DNA of 56,765 bases. Origin: Bacteroidales bacterium (GTDB lineage Bacteria; Bacteroidota; Bacteroidia; Bacteroidales; GWA2-32-17). The notes beneath the pieces were generated by a model. It was not told where the DNA came from. It saw only the letters and a list, made by a program, of their open reading frames with translations, and ran no database searches. Positions 31,101 through 38,982 of this stretch are shown here, piece by piece. Where the stretch lies: NCBI GenBank assembly GCA_026416095.1, contig JAOAFV010000036.1, forward strand, positions 1-56,765, read 5' to 3'. The translations under genes and the position numbers were made by a program. Numbering within the stretch: position 1 is the stretch's first letter; each line of letters starts with the position of its first letter.

Positions 31101-31723
31101 ACATTTTGGATAATAGAAAGATTATTAAAAGCTCCGTTAACAGAAGTAATTTCATTTGGAGTTAATGGATCGGTAGAATTATGACGCGAGTTGGCATATA
31201 TACCCAAAGAATTTGGGTAAGTAATTTTTAATCTTATATAATTATTAAATATTGTTATGTTTTGCGGGCCATTTTGAGGGGTACTATAATACAAAGCAAT
31301 TCCAAACTCTGTCATTGTGTTAGAAGCAATGGTAGTATTTGTATTTCCAGAATTTTCAAGTAAAGTAAAATTTCTGATAGTAATGTAATCGCCCCCAATA
31401 ATCTTAAATATAGCGTCGTTTATAGAACCTGATGGCTGTGGTGAATAAGCGATAACAGTATTACCATTACCATCAATTATAATAGGATCATCTGCCGTTC
31501 CTGAAGCAGTAAGTACATAACCGCCAGATGGCGCAATTTGATTGTTTCCATTTTCTATAACAATAATCACGCCTCCGCTCCCAACTCCTTGAGTATTTAA
31601 AGCATTAATAGCATCGGCTAATGTTGGATAATCAGTTGGTACATATTTTGTACCTGATAACTGAGAAAATAATGCATTAATATATACAAAAAAAACACTT
31701 AAAACTAAAAAAAACTTTTTCAT
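25154..31723 (-). CDS. Giant T9SS surface protein: beta-helix, Ig-like and MAM-like domains, type A sorting domain
   Basis: 2189 residues. A signal peptide (MKKFFLVLSVFFVYINALFS) precedes a right-handed parallel beta-helix region (~45-785) with many N-rich turns such as NNNIYNIT-type rungs, closing with GDANYNGNGIAPDIGADEF. Ig-like and sandwich domains follow (~790-1650). A MAM/jelly-roll-like domain lies at ~1664-1831 (YYWAIDNVELLAYNQ), then further Ig-like repeats. A type A T9SS sorting domain occupies ~2111-2189 (VIVTPNPATDFLYITLFN ... ITRGVYTLRIKSEKDIFITK). Export by T9SS and CTD cleavage are expected. Beta-helix folds often bind or cleave polysaccharides, but no catalytic motif was recognised. 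It has its own promoter and a strong terminator. Confidence 0.92.
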   Translation of the reverse strand: MKKFFLVLSVFFVYINALFSQLSGTKYVPTDYPTLADAINALNTQGVGSGGVIIVIENGNNQIAPSGGYVLTASGTADDPIIIDGNGNTVIAYSPQPSGSINDAIFKIIGGDYITIRNFTLLENSGNTNTTIASNTMTEFGIALYYSTPQNGPQNITIFNNYIRLKITYPNSLGIYANSRHNSTDPLTPNEITSVNGAFNNLSIIQNVIDSVNMGIVLIGANNGNYMAQNIKVLGNTINFGRSSSISSYVSISQTVNGILLNNNLNFNINNNTIISQGTTISGALRGIYCYASGTIPTTGNYVHNIKNNEISINSRNNGLVYGIFYDIGNQTITTNIEGNEISGCGYINVTSPTSNASGIYLLKASLHNNIRKNIIEINNNTSGTIYAIFNNAKVPDNGSLILDSNYISVIKPSSSGSVYGYYSFSTSSSTVNKFFTNNTFENFNLSGTTTLYCIYEQDGLSGNAPSKFVNNNKFLNIVGGDGTIQMININYGIHEIKNNEIYNITSRGDVTCIMGGGGNTTNLNISNNKIYNITTNSGNINGIVCSAGASNSFSVASQNEIYNLTTYATSGKTVAGISISAGTTVYITNNFISALYSPNNSNVLGIAGITALNGTSVNLIHNTIYLDANSAGADFGTACIVHSTPTINLTNNILTNNSTAKGNGYTLIYRKMSTTLSNYSTESNNNLFYVDTTITNNYIFYDGSTFKKGIGVFKSYVTPRETYSQFELPPFVNINVQPYDLHINVNIPTFAESGGKLSAIVNDIDGEPRYGDANYNGNGIAPDIGADEFEGTFKFTCQNINLGNTIANPSIACYGQPLQLSVQNIPTGTGIIYQWKKSYNGTDYINIPNSNSSSLVYNFNDNSGVFFTCYALCLNDNSENYSTPVFVDFANKVLSVAGDTLCGIGEATITAEVTSGAQAVWFTSQSGNIPVYTGSTYTTEMLYNSTTFYVEAQTQSPITSNIGIGNNTSTGYESPFYHLYGGKKSQYLIRASELINAGFSAGSLINSLGFEIVNAATNSYNNFSLKIGATSVSSLNSSTFITGLTQVYTNPSLTLTNGINTLNFNQPFVWNGVSNIVVEFCWSNNNSGGASSTVKYDNTTFNSQAYYRADNQSADVLCAALTPTSTMTARPKFILNGASICSSPRVPVNVIVNPASSVNITNDTTVCYGSVIPITILSGASDYNEFTWQPSTNLFLDPQATQPYTGSENITTVYYLATNVGSSKIYCYAYDNIAHCTNVDSITVVTLPSDIIISSSASYICQQGSVVLSIPNQNYGEALIQWYISNDGANYQLIVGANSTQYTSNNLTDTTYFKVEIINNSQICVSEQIMIPVGIPFFTQINNNERCGEGTVELSVQTPSQNITTFWYQTISDTSILGVGNNFTTPVISSTTSYWAEPVLFIDTIITGNVTPASMLGSSNQSMYFSSANNVIIKAINVYPASSGTLTIRMYDNNNVLKAQRSFTILSSDISSTVPKTLTLNFNVPAGATLWRLSYDISLYRASGSFPYSININGFAITGNSYDGSSITSGTRYYLFNWVVHTICNGVRQQVVATVNPAPIVTINASSTEICEGTQIQLQAVSSNQNYQYTWSGGTIPQTGNSVTAQPSETTTYWVSAYDTNGCNYTASVTINVHSIPITNVTANNTNIYCGSQVLLAASPTYTPETVIKEKFNTATYSFTSINNSTGGNVSAAAWTLRPDGYTYSSVVFHSNDNSQFIMSNSDAQGSGSTTNTSLISNPIDATQFDSLVLKFYHYYRHYQSSAKVNVFDGTTWQTLQTWVSNQGTSGNFVLVTLPIPPQYFNANFKIAFQYNANYGYYWAIDNVELLAYNQNTVTWTSIPIGFTSNVFNTSDVPTTTTTYIATISSVYNCQSADSITISVNNLPAPTLTVQNNCGYSSIIASNYNGIIYWSDGNQNVNTITVNTPQPVSAYYVVGQCTSSVAQVMASPIEIPQTPTVNTVEACYGQTLPAFQASSNYNNFIWYADEQLTQQVGIGSTYQPTQFQVGTYYYYVVAVNNNCQSQPAQAMATIHPLPAVTITQNVDTLYAQVSSTSTVSYQWYNAQGPIAGATDSIYVVTQENDYYVIVIDQYGCSSFSNILHVVPSSIASSAICSSVIVTPNPATDFLYITLFNFTKAECELISYDGKIVFNHKNLKKHNVINISEITRGVYTLRIKSEKDIFITKVIIK

Positions 31724-31753
31724 GATTTACAATATTTTTTAAATTTCATTTTT

Positions 31754-31761
31754 CAAAGATA
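31754..31761 (-). promoter_or_regulatory. Promoter -7 element for the beta-helix surface-protein gene
   Basis: Minus strand TATCTTTG matches TAnnTTTG, 30 bp before the ATG at 31723, in the 58-bp gap after the TPR gene. No -33 TTG at the standard spacing. Confidence 0.55.
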
Positions 31762-31781
31762 CAAAAAAATAACTAAAAAAA

Positions 31782-33686
31782 TTATTTCTTTAACGAAGGT
31801 TTTAGAGAATATGCTTTCTGAAAATATGGTTCTGCCAAATCTGGTTTACCCAAATTTTTATAAGTAATACCAATAAAATAATACGCTTCGGCTTTTTTTG
31901 GATCGAATTCTAAGCATTTTTTAAATGCTTCGATTGCTTTTTCATATTGACCTGTTTCGCCATACGCACTACCAAGGTTAAACCAGCCATCGGCAAATTT
32001 TGGATTGTATCTAACTGCTTTTTCAAAAACATCGACGGCCTGTTGCAATTGCCTTCTGTTAAAATATATTGCACCAATGTAGCTATAAGTAGAATATTTT
32101 GTAGGAAAATATACAAGTGCCGAATCAAAATAAACTAAAGCAGTGTCCCATTGGTTTTTTCGATAATATGCTAAACCCATTTGCTCATATGCCTCTGCAA
32201 AAGTTGGGGTTATTTTCAAAGATTTTCTAAAATACTTAATTGCAGAATCAAGATATTCAGGCTTTACTACAACACCATCTTTCATAGCCACAGCGTTCAT
32301 AAGCTCTAAAGCATAGTAATAATTCATGTGCCCCGAATCGGGCGACTTTTTTATATCGGCTTCGTATAAGCTTAAACTCGTTCGCCAATCTTTATTACGA
32401 TCTATTGTTAAGTATAAATAAACACCTACTATAGGAATTGTTATTATTAATGTTTTTAAGGGTACACTTTTATTTAACTCTTTAAATAATAAGCCTATGC
32501 CCAATCCTAAGAACATTACAAACGGTAAAGAAGGGGTAAATAGCAATCGTTCACCAAACGACGTACCTATAAGATAAATTAAATTAGAAGTTAACGCCAT
32601 CGATATAAAATAAAAAAGTATTAAATAAGAAAAAATGTTTTTTTTCTTAAATTTTACAATAGCAAAAATACCAAGAGATAGGTGGAAAACTAGTGAAACT
32701 ATAGCATATATATTAGTCCAGTTAACAAGTTTTATTTGATTGTATGAATAATCGCAAGCAAGTGGATATGGCACAACCAATTTCAAAAAATACATTCCAA
32801 GAATTTTAAATGCTGTTGCAGTTCTAACAAAAATATTTGGTGCTGCTACCAGTACATTGTCTATATAACTTGTCTTACTTAAATGTAAGTATTGTCCAAT
32901 CGCTTTTTCACGCATTGCAAAAAATATTAAAACTGGTATCAATAAGTATAAAGAATTTAAAATAATTTTTAATGGTTTCTCATTTGTAAAAAAATATGCC
33001 GTGAGTGGTATTATTAAAACAAAAAGTATCGTATTCTCCTTAGAAAGCATGCCTAACAAAAAAGATAATTGAAATAAAATATTAATAAATATATTGCGCT
33101 TTCGTAAAAGCTTAAAGAAAAGAATTAACGATATCAATGAAAAAAGTAAAGAAAATATTTCATCTAAACTTTTGATATTTGCTGTTACTTCGGTATGTAT
33201 TGGGTGAGTTGCAAATAATACCGCAATTAATAAATGTATAGTATTAGAAATATTAGGTAAAATTAACCTTAAAAATATAAATATAACAACACACAAGATC
33301 GAAAATATTATAACATTAACAACGTGATAAAAAGTTGGGTCGTCTTCCGATATTTCCCATTCGAGTGCAAAAAAAGCAAGAGTCAAAGGTCGATATAAGT
33401 TATCTGGAGAATTCCAAAACCCATATCTATACCCTGTTTTAAAATGTATTGGTATTCCCTCTATTCCTTTTTGTGTAACAAAATTTTGTTTTATAACAGA
33501 ATAATCGTCAAGCACATATTTATGATTAAATGTATTAGAATATGTGAAAAAAGCAACAAGAAAAACTATTAAATAATAGATTTTTAAATTTTTATTTGTT
33601 ACTCGCAATTGTGAAACATTTATTATTTCTTGTTGAACAATATTTTTTTCTTTGCTTTTGTTTAGCTTACGTTGTTGTCTTTTCAT
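31782..33686 (-). CDS. TMTC-like GT-C membrane protein with C-terminal TPR repeats
   Basis: 634 residues. A basic N-terminus (~1-35) is followed by about nine or ten membrane helices (~36-440) and then four or so TPR units (~470-634: AEAYEQMGLAYYRKNQWDTA, PKFADGWFNLGSAYGETGQY, KAEAYYFIGITYKNLGKPDL). The first loop holds YVLDDYSVI, the acidic DD pair expected in GT-C/PMT enzymes. HPIHTEVTANIKSLDEIFSL also fits the TMTC/DUF1736 group, which in animals are O-mannosyltransferases with TPRs. The bacterial relatives' substrate is unknown; glycosylation of exported proteins is an inference. It has its own promoter and lies next to two T9SS cargo genes. Confidence 0.8.
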   Translation of the reverse strand: MKRQQRKLNKSKEKNIVQQEIINVSQLRVTNKNLKIYYLIVFLVAFFTYSNTFNHKYVLDDYSVIKQNFVTQKGIEGIPIHFKTGYRYGFWNSPDNLYRPLTLAFFALEWEISEDDPTFYHVVNVIIFSILCVVIFIFLRLILPNISNTIHLLIAVLFATHPIHTEVTANIKSLDEIFSLLFSLISLILFFKLLRKRNIFINILFQLSFLLGMLSKENTILFVLIIPLTAYFFTNEKPLKIILNSLYLLIPVLIFFAMREKAIGQYLHLSKTSYIDNVLVAAPNIFVRTATAFKILGMYFLKLVVPYPLACDYSYNQIKLVNWTNIYAIVSLVFHLSLGIFAIVKFKKKNIFSYLILFYFISMALTSNLIYLIGTSFGERLLFTPSLPFVMFLGLGIGLLFKELNKSVPLKTLIITIPIVGVYLYLTIDRNKDWRTSLSLYEADIKKSPDSGHMNYYYALELMNAVAMKDGVVVKPEYLDSAIKYFRKSLKITPTFAEAYEQMGLAYYRKNQWDTALVYFDSALVYFPTKYSTYSYIGAIYFNRRQLQQAVDVFEKAVRYNPKFADGWFNLGSAYGETGQYEKAIEAFKKCLEFDPKKAEAYYFIGITYKNLGKPDLAEPYFQKAYSLKPSLKK

Positions 33687-33695
33687 ATTTCTTAT

Positions 33696-33704
33696 GCAAA
33701 CTTA
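33696..33704 (-). promoter_or_regulatory. Promoter -7 element for the TMTC-like gene
   Basis: Minus strand TAAGTTTGC, a full match to TAnnTTTGC, 9 bp before the ATG at 33686, leaving a very short leader. Confidence 0.6.
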
Positions 33705-33790
33705 CTGAAATTTTTTTTAAAAATCATAAAAGCAAACATGTAAAGACTTACGAATAATTGTTAAAATTTTTTTATAATCTATAATTTCAA

Positions 33791-33798
33791 TAATTTTG
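33791..33798 (+). promoter_or_regulatory. Promoter -7 element for the LVIVD-repeat protein gene
   Basis: TAATTTTG matches TAnnTTTG and ends 15 bp before the ATG at 33814. Its TTG (33796-33798) is in frame with the gene and can be mistaken for a start codon. Confidence 0.6.
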
Positions 33799-33813
33799 AA
33801 ATATAAAAAAATA

Positions 33814-36012
33814 ATGAAGGTTTTTCTATTTATTATTTTACTTATTCATTTCTCGTTATTAAGCCACTCTCAACAACTTACATTTCAAAATACAGTATTT
33901 AGTGGGCCAGTTTTTACTTTTAAGAAATACCAAAACAAACTTTTTATTGGAGCAGGTAGTGCTATTGAGTATTTTAATTTTGTTGATATCAATAATTATC
34001 AATTTCGAAGTAAATCTCATTCAAATGATATTATTACTGGTATCACTGTAATTGACAATTATATATATGCTAATAACAATGGTTTAGGAATTAACATTTT
34101 CAAATTACACGATAACGAAAACTTAATTTTTAAAAAAAGAATATTAGATACAATTATTGCCGGACACTCGCCTGCAATTATTTTAAATAGTAATACTATT
34201 GTTTTTGGTGTTGGATCTTACGGACTAATTGTTGCTGATATTAGCAACAAAGAAAATCCACAAATTCTTCAAAAAATTAAATTTCCTGATTTTTTATTAT
34301 CAGTTCAAAAGTTTGGTAATATAATATTTGCTTCTGACCGTAGTTATGGTATATTTATTTTTAATTACGAAGATTCTACTCTCGTTTCTTTAGACACATT
34401 TAAAATTAATGGAATTAATTACTGGTATTATTGTTATGTTGATACTACCACTAACAAGCTATATGTTTATGGGCATAAAAACTTACTTCCAATTGCCGAT
34501 ACAGTTACAATAGTAAGGTTTGACTTAAATACTATGAACTTTCAACAATACGAAAGCATTTATAAATTTTATTCTCGTCCTTGTATTTCAATTACAACAA
34601 CAAACAACATTGTATTTGCTTCATGTTGGGAAAATGGAACATATGCTATTGATTTTTCAAATAACATTCAGCCGCAAATTAATTATGTGATACCTACAAA
34701 TAGTTATTCAATATGGGTAGACAAGTTAAACGATACAATTATTGGAATAGCTCAACTTTCAGAAGGGCTTAAAGTATATCACGTTGCTTCTTCAAATTAT
34801 TATTTAATTGCAAGTATAGACAATTATTATTCAGACTGTAAAGGAATTGGTATTAAAAACAATTATGTTTATACAGCAATTATAAATAAAGGAATAGGAA
34901 TAGGGAAAATTGTTAACGATAGTTTAAAACAAGAAGGAATATTACCACTTAACAAAGTTAAAAACATTTATGTTTGCAACGAATATTTATTTGCTTTATG
35001 CGACGACGATGGTACAAAAGTATATTCATTACAAAATAATATAGTTCCTCAATATCTTACAACTCTATTAAAACCAACAAGCAACGGTGCTCTGAATGCC
35101 ATAAAACACAATAATTACTTATTTGTAATAGATTGCTACTATCAGTTTATAAGTCGTCCAATTAAATTAACAGTTTGGGATTTAAGTAATTTAAGTACTC
35201 CAGTTATAATTTCCGAAGTTCTAATTACTGTTCAGAATTTTCCTTACGATCGTCCTCAAATATTTGTTGATTTTTTATATCCTTATCTTGCTATTAGCTG
35301 CTTTAACGATGCGCTACCAGGAAGTTTACACATTGTAGATGTATCGAACATCAATAACCCTCAGGTTGTTTGTACCTTACCAAATATTTACTGCGGTCAA
35401 ATAAAGTATTATCAACTTACTAATGAAACTTATTTACTAGTTGCAACAGGAAGTTCTACAAACGGTATAAAAAATGGTTTTAAAATTTTTAGAGTTGAAA
35501 ACAATTCATTAACAGAAGTTTCGGAATTTATAAGCGGAACAAATGGTAACCGGACAATAGGTATAGATAATTACACTAACTATGTGTTTATTGTTCAAGG
35601 TGGATTATCGGCCTTTGGTAAAATTATTGTTACTGATATTCAAAATATCTATAACCCCCAATTAATAAATGAATATCTTATAGGGAGCAACACAAATCAT
35701 AGCGACCTTAAAGTTTACAATAATTATTTATTACATAGTTCAGGATCACCTGGTTTTATGCTATTGAAGTTCGATATGCAAAATCATATTATGCCTATAT
35801 TTTATGATAATCAAATACGTTCTACTGAATACCAAAGTGTTTTTGATTTACTAAAATATAATTACCCTATTACAATATACGATGTTACAGGAAGAAAAAT
35901 AGTTGTTAGTAATAAAATGAACTCTTACTTGGAATTAAATAATTTACACTTTGGTATATATTTTATTAAAGTTAATAATAACATTTATAAAATAATAAAA
36001 AACTCCTACTGA
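33814..36012 (+). CDS. LVIVD-repeat beta-propeller-like protein with T9SS type A sorting domain
   Basis: 732 residues from the ATG at 33814, which gives a clean signal peptide (MKVFLFIILLIHFSLLSHSQ). The upstream in-frame TTG at 33796 lies in the promoter. The body is a chain of ~45-residue repeats with LVIVD-type signatures: YGLIVADISNKENPQIL, LHIVDVSNINNPQVV and IIVTDIQNIYNPQLI, consistent with a beta-propeller. The C-terminus (~665-732: ITIYDVTGRKIVVSNKMNSY, LHFGIYFIKVNN) is a type A T9SS sorting domain. It is expected to be secreted or cell-surface attached. Function unknown. Its stop overlaps the convergent hflX by 7 bp. Confidence 0.85.
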   Translation: MKVFLFIILLIHFSLLSHSQQLTFQNTVFSGPVFTFKKYQNKLFIGAGSAIEYFNFVDINNYQFRSKSHSNDIITGITVIDNYIYANNNGLGINIFKLHDNENLIFKKRILDTIIAGHSPAIILNSNTIVFGVGSYGLIVADISNKENPQILQKIKFPDFLLSVQKFGNIIFASDRSYGIFIFNYEDSTLVSLDTFKINGINYWYYCYVDTTTNKLYVYGHKNLLPIADTVTIVRFDLNTMNFQQYESIYKFYSRPCISITTTNNIVFASCWENGTYAIDFSNNIQPQINYVIPTNSYSIWVDKLNDTIIGIAQLSEGLKVYHVASSNYYLIASIDNYYSDCKGIGIKNNYVYTAIINKGIGIGKIVNDSLKQEGILPLNKVKNIYVCNEYLFALCDDDGTKVYSLQNNIVPQYLTTLLKPTSNGALNAIKHNNYLFVIDCYYQFISRPIKLTVWDLSNLSTPVIISEVLITVQNFPYDRPQIFVDFLYPYLAISCFNDALPGSLHIVDVSNINNPQVVCTLPNIYCGQIKYYQLTNETYLLVATGSSTNGIKNGFKIFRVENNSLTEVSEFISGTNGNRTIGIDNYTNYVFIVQGGLSAFGKIIVTDIQNIYNPQLINEYLIGSNTNHSDLKVYNNYLLHSSGSPGFMLLKFDMQNHIMPIFYDNQIRSTEYQSVFDLLKYNYPITIYDVTGRKIVVSNKMNSYLELNNLHFGIYFIKVNNNIYKIIKNSY

Positions 36013-37160
36013 TTTTGTGATATGTTGAATGGATATCTTTTACTGTAAATTTCTTTAACTTTACTTATAATTTTATCAAGTAAAATATCATAGTTAAATT
36101 TTTTAGTGGCTGAGATTACTACAGAATCAGGATTTTTATTGAAATTACTAATTAGCATGTTGAGTTCATCTGGATATAGCGATTTATTTTTTTCAACAAA
36201 TAAGTCAAATTTGTTATAAACATTAATAATTGGTTTATCCGAAATACCTAATTCACATAAAGTATTATTTACAATTTCTATTTGTTGTTCATAATAACTA
36301 CTGCTTATATCTATAACATGAAGTATGAGATCTGCTTCTCTTATTTCATCAAGAGTCGATTTGAACGATTCAATTAGTGAATGAGGCAATTTTCTTATAA
36401 ATCCAATTGTATCGGACATTAAAAAAGTAACACCATTATAATGTACTTTTCGTACTGTTGTATCGAGCGTTGCAAACAATTTATTTTCGGCAAATACATT
36501 TGCTTTTGCAATAAGGTTCATAAGTGTCGATTTTCCAACATTAGTGTAACCAACGAGAGAAACTCTTACTAATCCTTCTCTTTTTTTACGTTGAGTTTTC
36601 ATTTGCCTATCAATAACTTTTAATTGTTCTTTCAGTAATGAGATTCTTTTTTTAATGTAGCGTCTGTCGGCTTCGAGTGCTTTTTCGCCAGGGCCTCTTA
36701 ATCCAATTCCTCCGCGTTGTCGTTCCAAGTGTGTCCACATGTGTACCAATCGCGGAAGTAAGTATTCATATTGAGCCAATTCTACTTGCACCTTTGCATA
36801 AGCTGTCTTAGCTCGCATTGCAAAAATATCAAGTATAAGATTAGTTCTATCTAATACCCTACAACCAAGAATGTTTTCAATGTTTTTTATCTGACTTCCA
36901 GAAAGCTCATCATCAAAAATTACATATGTAATGTTATTTAAATCTATGTATTGTTTTATTTCTTTTAATTTCCCTTCTCCTATAAACGTTTTAGGATTTG
37001 GCGAAGCTATTTTTTGATAAAATTTTTTTTCAGTTTTAAGATTTGCTGTTAATGCTAAAAACTCAAGTTCGTCTAAATATTCTTTTATTTTCTGTTGATC
37101 TGTTCCTGGTAAAACTGTTCCCACTAAGACACACTTTTGAATTGCATTATTTCTATTCAT
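36006..37160 (-). CDS. hflX: GTPase HflX, ribosome-associated
   Basis: 384 residues from the ATG at 37160 (MNRNNAIQKCVLVGTVLPGT); an in-frame TTG at 37169 is rejected. HflX binds the 50S subunit and rescues or splits stalled ribosomes. Motifs: the N-terminal domain with PNPKTFIGEGKLKEIKQYI and FDDELSGSQIKNIE; the glycine-rich linker RQRGGIGLRGPGEKALEADR; the G domain with VGYTNVGKSTLMN, DTIGFIRKLPHSLIESFKST, NVYNKFD and VVISATKKFN. Length and order are typical. A near-consensus promoter (TATATTTTG, one base too long between TA and TTTG) lies just upstream. Confidence 0.96.
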   Translation of the reverse strand: MNRNNAIQKCVLVGTVLPGTDQQKIKEYLDELEFLALTANLKTEKKFYQKIASPNPKTFIGEGKLKEIKQYIDLNNITYVIFDDELSGSQIKNIENILGCRVLDRTNLILDIFAMRAKTAYAKVQVELAQYEYLLPRLVHMWTHLERQRGGIGLRGPGEKALEADRRYIKKRISLLKEQLKVIDRQMKTQRKKREGLVRVSLVGYTNVGKSTLMNLIAKANVFAENKLFATLDTTVRKVHYNGVTFLMSDTIGFIRKLPHSLIESFKSTLDEIREADLILHVIDISSSYYEQQIEIVNNTLCELGISDKPIINVYNKFDLFVEKNKSLYPDELNMLISNFNKNPDSVVISATKKFNYDILLDKIISKVKEIYSKRYPFNISQNQ

Positions 37161-37370
37161 CTCGTTCAAAATATAATTTGTTTTTCAAAAATTGATTCTA
37201 TATTTGTTTTTAAATTTATTAATCTTTCATTTACCAAACAACTGGTAACAAAAAAGTATAGTGGCGATTTTATTAAGTTTTTTGCCATTTTTTTAAGTAA
37301 CCTTAAGTTAGTTTAAGATAATTTTTATTAATATGTTTAGTGCAAAACATTTACCAAAATTATTTTAAAG

Positions 37371-37733
37371 TTAATTAAATATCGATAATGTTGTTTCCCT
37401 ATTTGCTTTTAACATTTTAAAATCAGCTGCAATAAAAGAGACATTTAAAACATTATTAAACTTATTTAGTCCTCGTTCTAATAAATCTTTCACATGCAAT
37501 AATTTAAATAGTTTATCGAAATTTATGAATTTAAAAGAATAAAATTTAACTTCATTAAAAGAAGCATCTTTCAATTTTAATTTAGAGTTACTATTCCACT
37601 TAAACAAATATTCCTCTATTTTTAAGAATTTACATGCATTGTTTTGTGTGATTATAGTCTTTTCACCTCCTTTTGCTTGAATTAAATTTATAATTTTACT
37701 TTTCTTTTCAATAAAAACTAAAATTATTTGCAT
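37371..37733 (-). CDS. Small open frame of unknown function, possibly a gene remnant
   Basis: 120 residues, ATG start at 37733, no signal peptide or membrane segment. It is rich in Lys, Asn, Phe and Ile. I do not recognise the family. The C-terminal pattern ERGLNKFNNVLNVSFIAADF is loosely like the RGL..K....A.N..K end of some transposases, which would make it a remnant, but this is only a pattern resemblance. No TAnnTTTG element precedes it. It lies in a gene-poor stretch between hflX and the TonB-like gene and may not be translated. Confidence 0.3.
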   Translation of the reverse strand: MQIILVFIEKKSKIINLIQAKGGEKTIITQNNACKFLKIEEYLFKWNSNSKLKLKDASFNEVKFYSFKFINFDKLFKLLHVKDLLERGLNKFNNVLNVSFIAADFKMLKANRETTLSIFN

Positions 37734-38072
37734 TTGGATTTTATAGTTTTTTTTAAAAGTATAACGATATAATTATGAAAGCTATGACAATAAAAAGTTA
37801 TTTTGTAAAAATCTAAAAAACTAATTCTCATTTCAAATTTGAACTAGTTTTAAGAAACTTAAATTTTATTCTTTTCTTTTTATTTAGAGTTAAATATTTA
37901 TTCACCAAATTAAATTTATTTTACCTTACTTTACTATTTAGAAGATTTTTTATTTTTTTTTTCTTTTGCAAATTTTTTTATTAGTTTTCTTATCTAATCT
38001 ACCCCACACACTTACAAGATATTAACCCATATATTAACCTAAAAAATTAAAAAAGTAGAATAAAACATAATT
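37734..38072. other. Gene-free AT-rich stretch
   Basis: About 340 bp between the TonB-like gene and the small open frame. I see T-rich runs on the plus strand and no convincing coding frame, hairpin or known RNA. A clear terminator for the TonB-like gene was not found. Confidence 0.4.
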
Positions 38073-38753
38073 TCAATTCAGACGAAAGTTTATAGGTAGT
38101 TGAAATTGTACTTTTACAGGTTTTCCTCTTTGTTTTCCGGGTTTCCATTGAGGCATACTTGAAACAACTCTCACAGCTTCTCTATCCAACACGGGGTCAA
38201 CACCTCTTACAACTTCTACATTTTTTACTTGTCCATCTTTATCAATAATGAACTGAACAAAAACTTTACCTTGAATGTTGTTTTCCTTTGCTATTTCTGG
38301 ATATTTAATGTTTTTAGCAATCCATTGCATCATTGCTGCTTCGCCGCCAGGAAACTCAGGCTTTTCTTCAATAACATAGAAATTTATCACTTCTTCTACT
38401 TCTTCTTCTTGTTTAACTTCAACGGGAGCTTCTATTTGTGTATTAACAGTTGCTTCGGTACTTTGTATTTCTACTTCATTTTTAATTTCTTGATTATTTT
38501 CAACAACTTGTATTATATCTGTAACTGGAGGTGGGGGTGGTGGAGGCAACTTTATTTCTTCTTGTTTTGTTATTGGTATAATTTCTTCTTCTACCTTTGT
38601 TGTGACAACTTCGAACTCATCTTTATCCGTTTCAGGTATTATTTTTATCTCAAACGCTACAAAAACAATTCCTAATGTTATAAATAAGGCTATCTCAAAA
38701 AATAAACTTCTTTTTCTTTCCAAATCAACCTTCGGATTTTTCTTTAATTCCAT
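38073..38753 (-). CDS. TonB family energy transducer
   Basis: 226 residues from the ATG at 38753 (MELKKNPKVDLERKRSLFFE). The longer frame from a TTG at 38774 is rejected because that TTG is part of the promoter. One N-terminal membrane helix (~17-40) is followed by a Glu-rich, proline-containing periplasmic linker (KLPPPPPPPVTDI, then EVKQEEEVEEV) and the TonB C-terminal domain (~145-226: FPGGEAAMMQWIAKNIKYPE, GKVFVQFIIDKDGQVKNVEV, WKPGKQRGKPVKVQFQLPI). It transmits proton-motive energy to outer-membrane receptors. ExbB and ExbD are not adjacent. Bacteroidota carry many such paralogs, so the receptor is unknown. Confidence 0.93.
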   Translation of the reverse strand: MELKKNPKVDLERKRSLFFEIALFITLGIVFVAFEIKIIPETDKDEFEVVTTKVEEEIIPITKQEEIKLPPPPPPPVTDIIQVVENNQEIKNEVEIQSTEATVNTQIEAPVEVKQEEEVEEVINFYVIEEKPEFPGGEAAMMQWIAKNIKYPEIAKENNIQGKVFVQFIIDKDGQVKNVEVVRGVDPVLDREAVRVVSSMPQWKPGKQRGKPVKVQFQLPINFRLN

Positions 38754-38770
38754 ATTTTTACTTTTGTAAT

Positions 38771-38779
38771 GCAAATATA
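38771..38779 (-). promoter_or_regulatory. Promoter -7 element for the TonB-like gene
   Basis: Minus strand TATATTTGC fully matches TAnnTTTGC, 17 bp before the ATG at 38753. Confidence 0.62.
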
Positions 38780-38982
38780 ATGCTAATTTTATTAAAAAAA
38801 AATATTATTGCTCTTGAATTTACTTTATTTTCATTATTGCATAAAGTTTTTTGGTTATTAATAATTTTTAATTAAATACATTGCAAAGTAAAAAGCTATA
38901 TCTCTTACAAATTTAAGTTAACTATATTAGCATTTTCGAATTATACCTTATAAAACATTAATTTATATTATACAAATAATTA

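Noticed and set aside
37371-37733. An insertion sequence remnant
   Set aside because: Only a weak pattern resemblance at the C-terminus; no inverted ends or catalytic residues were seen, so it is not called a mobile element.
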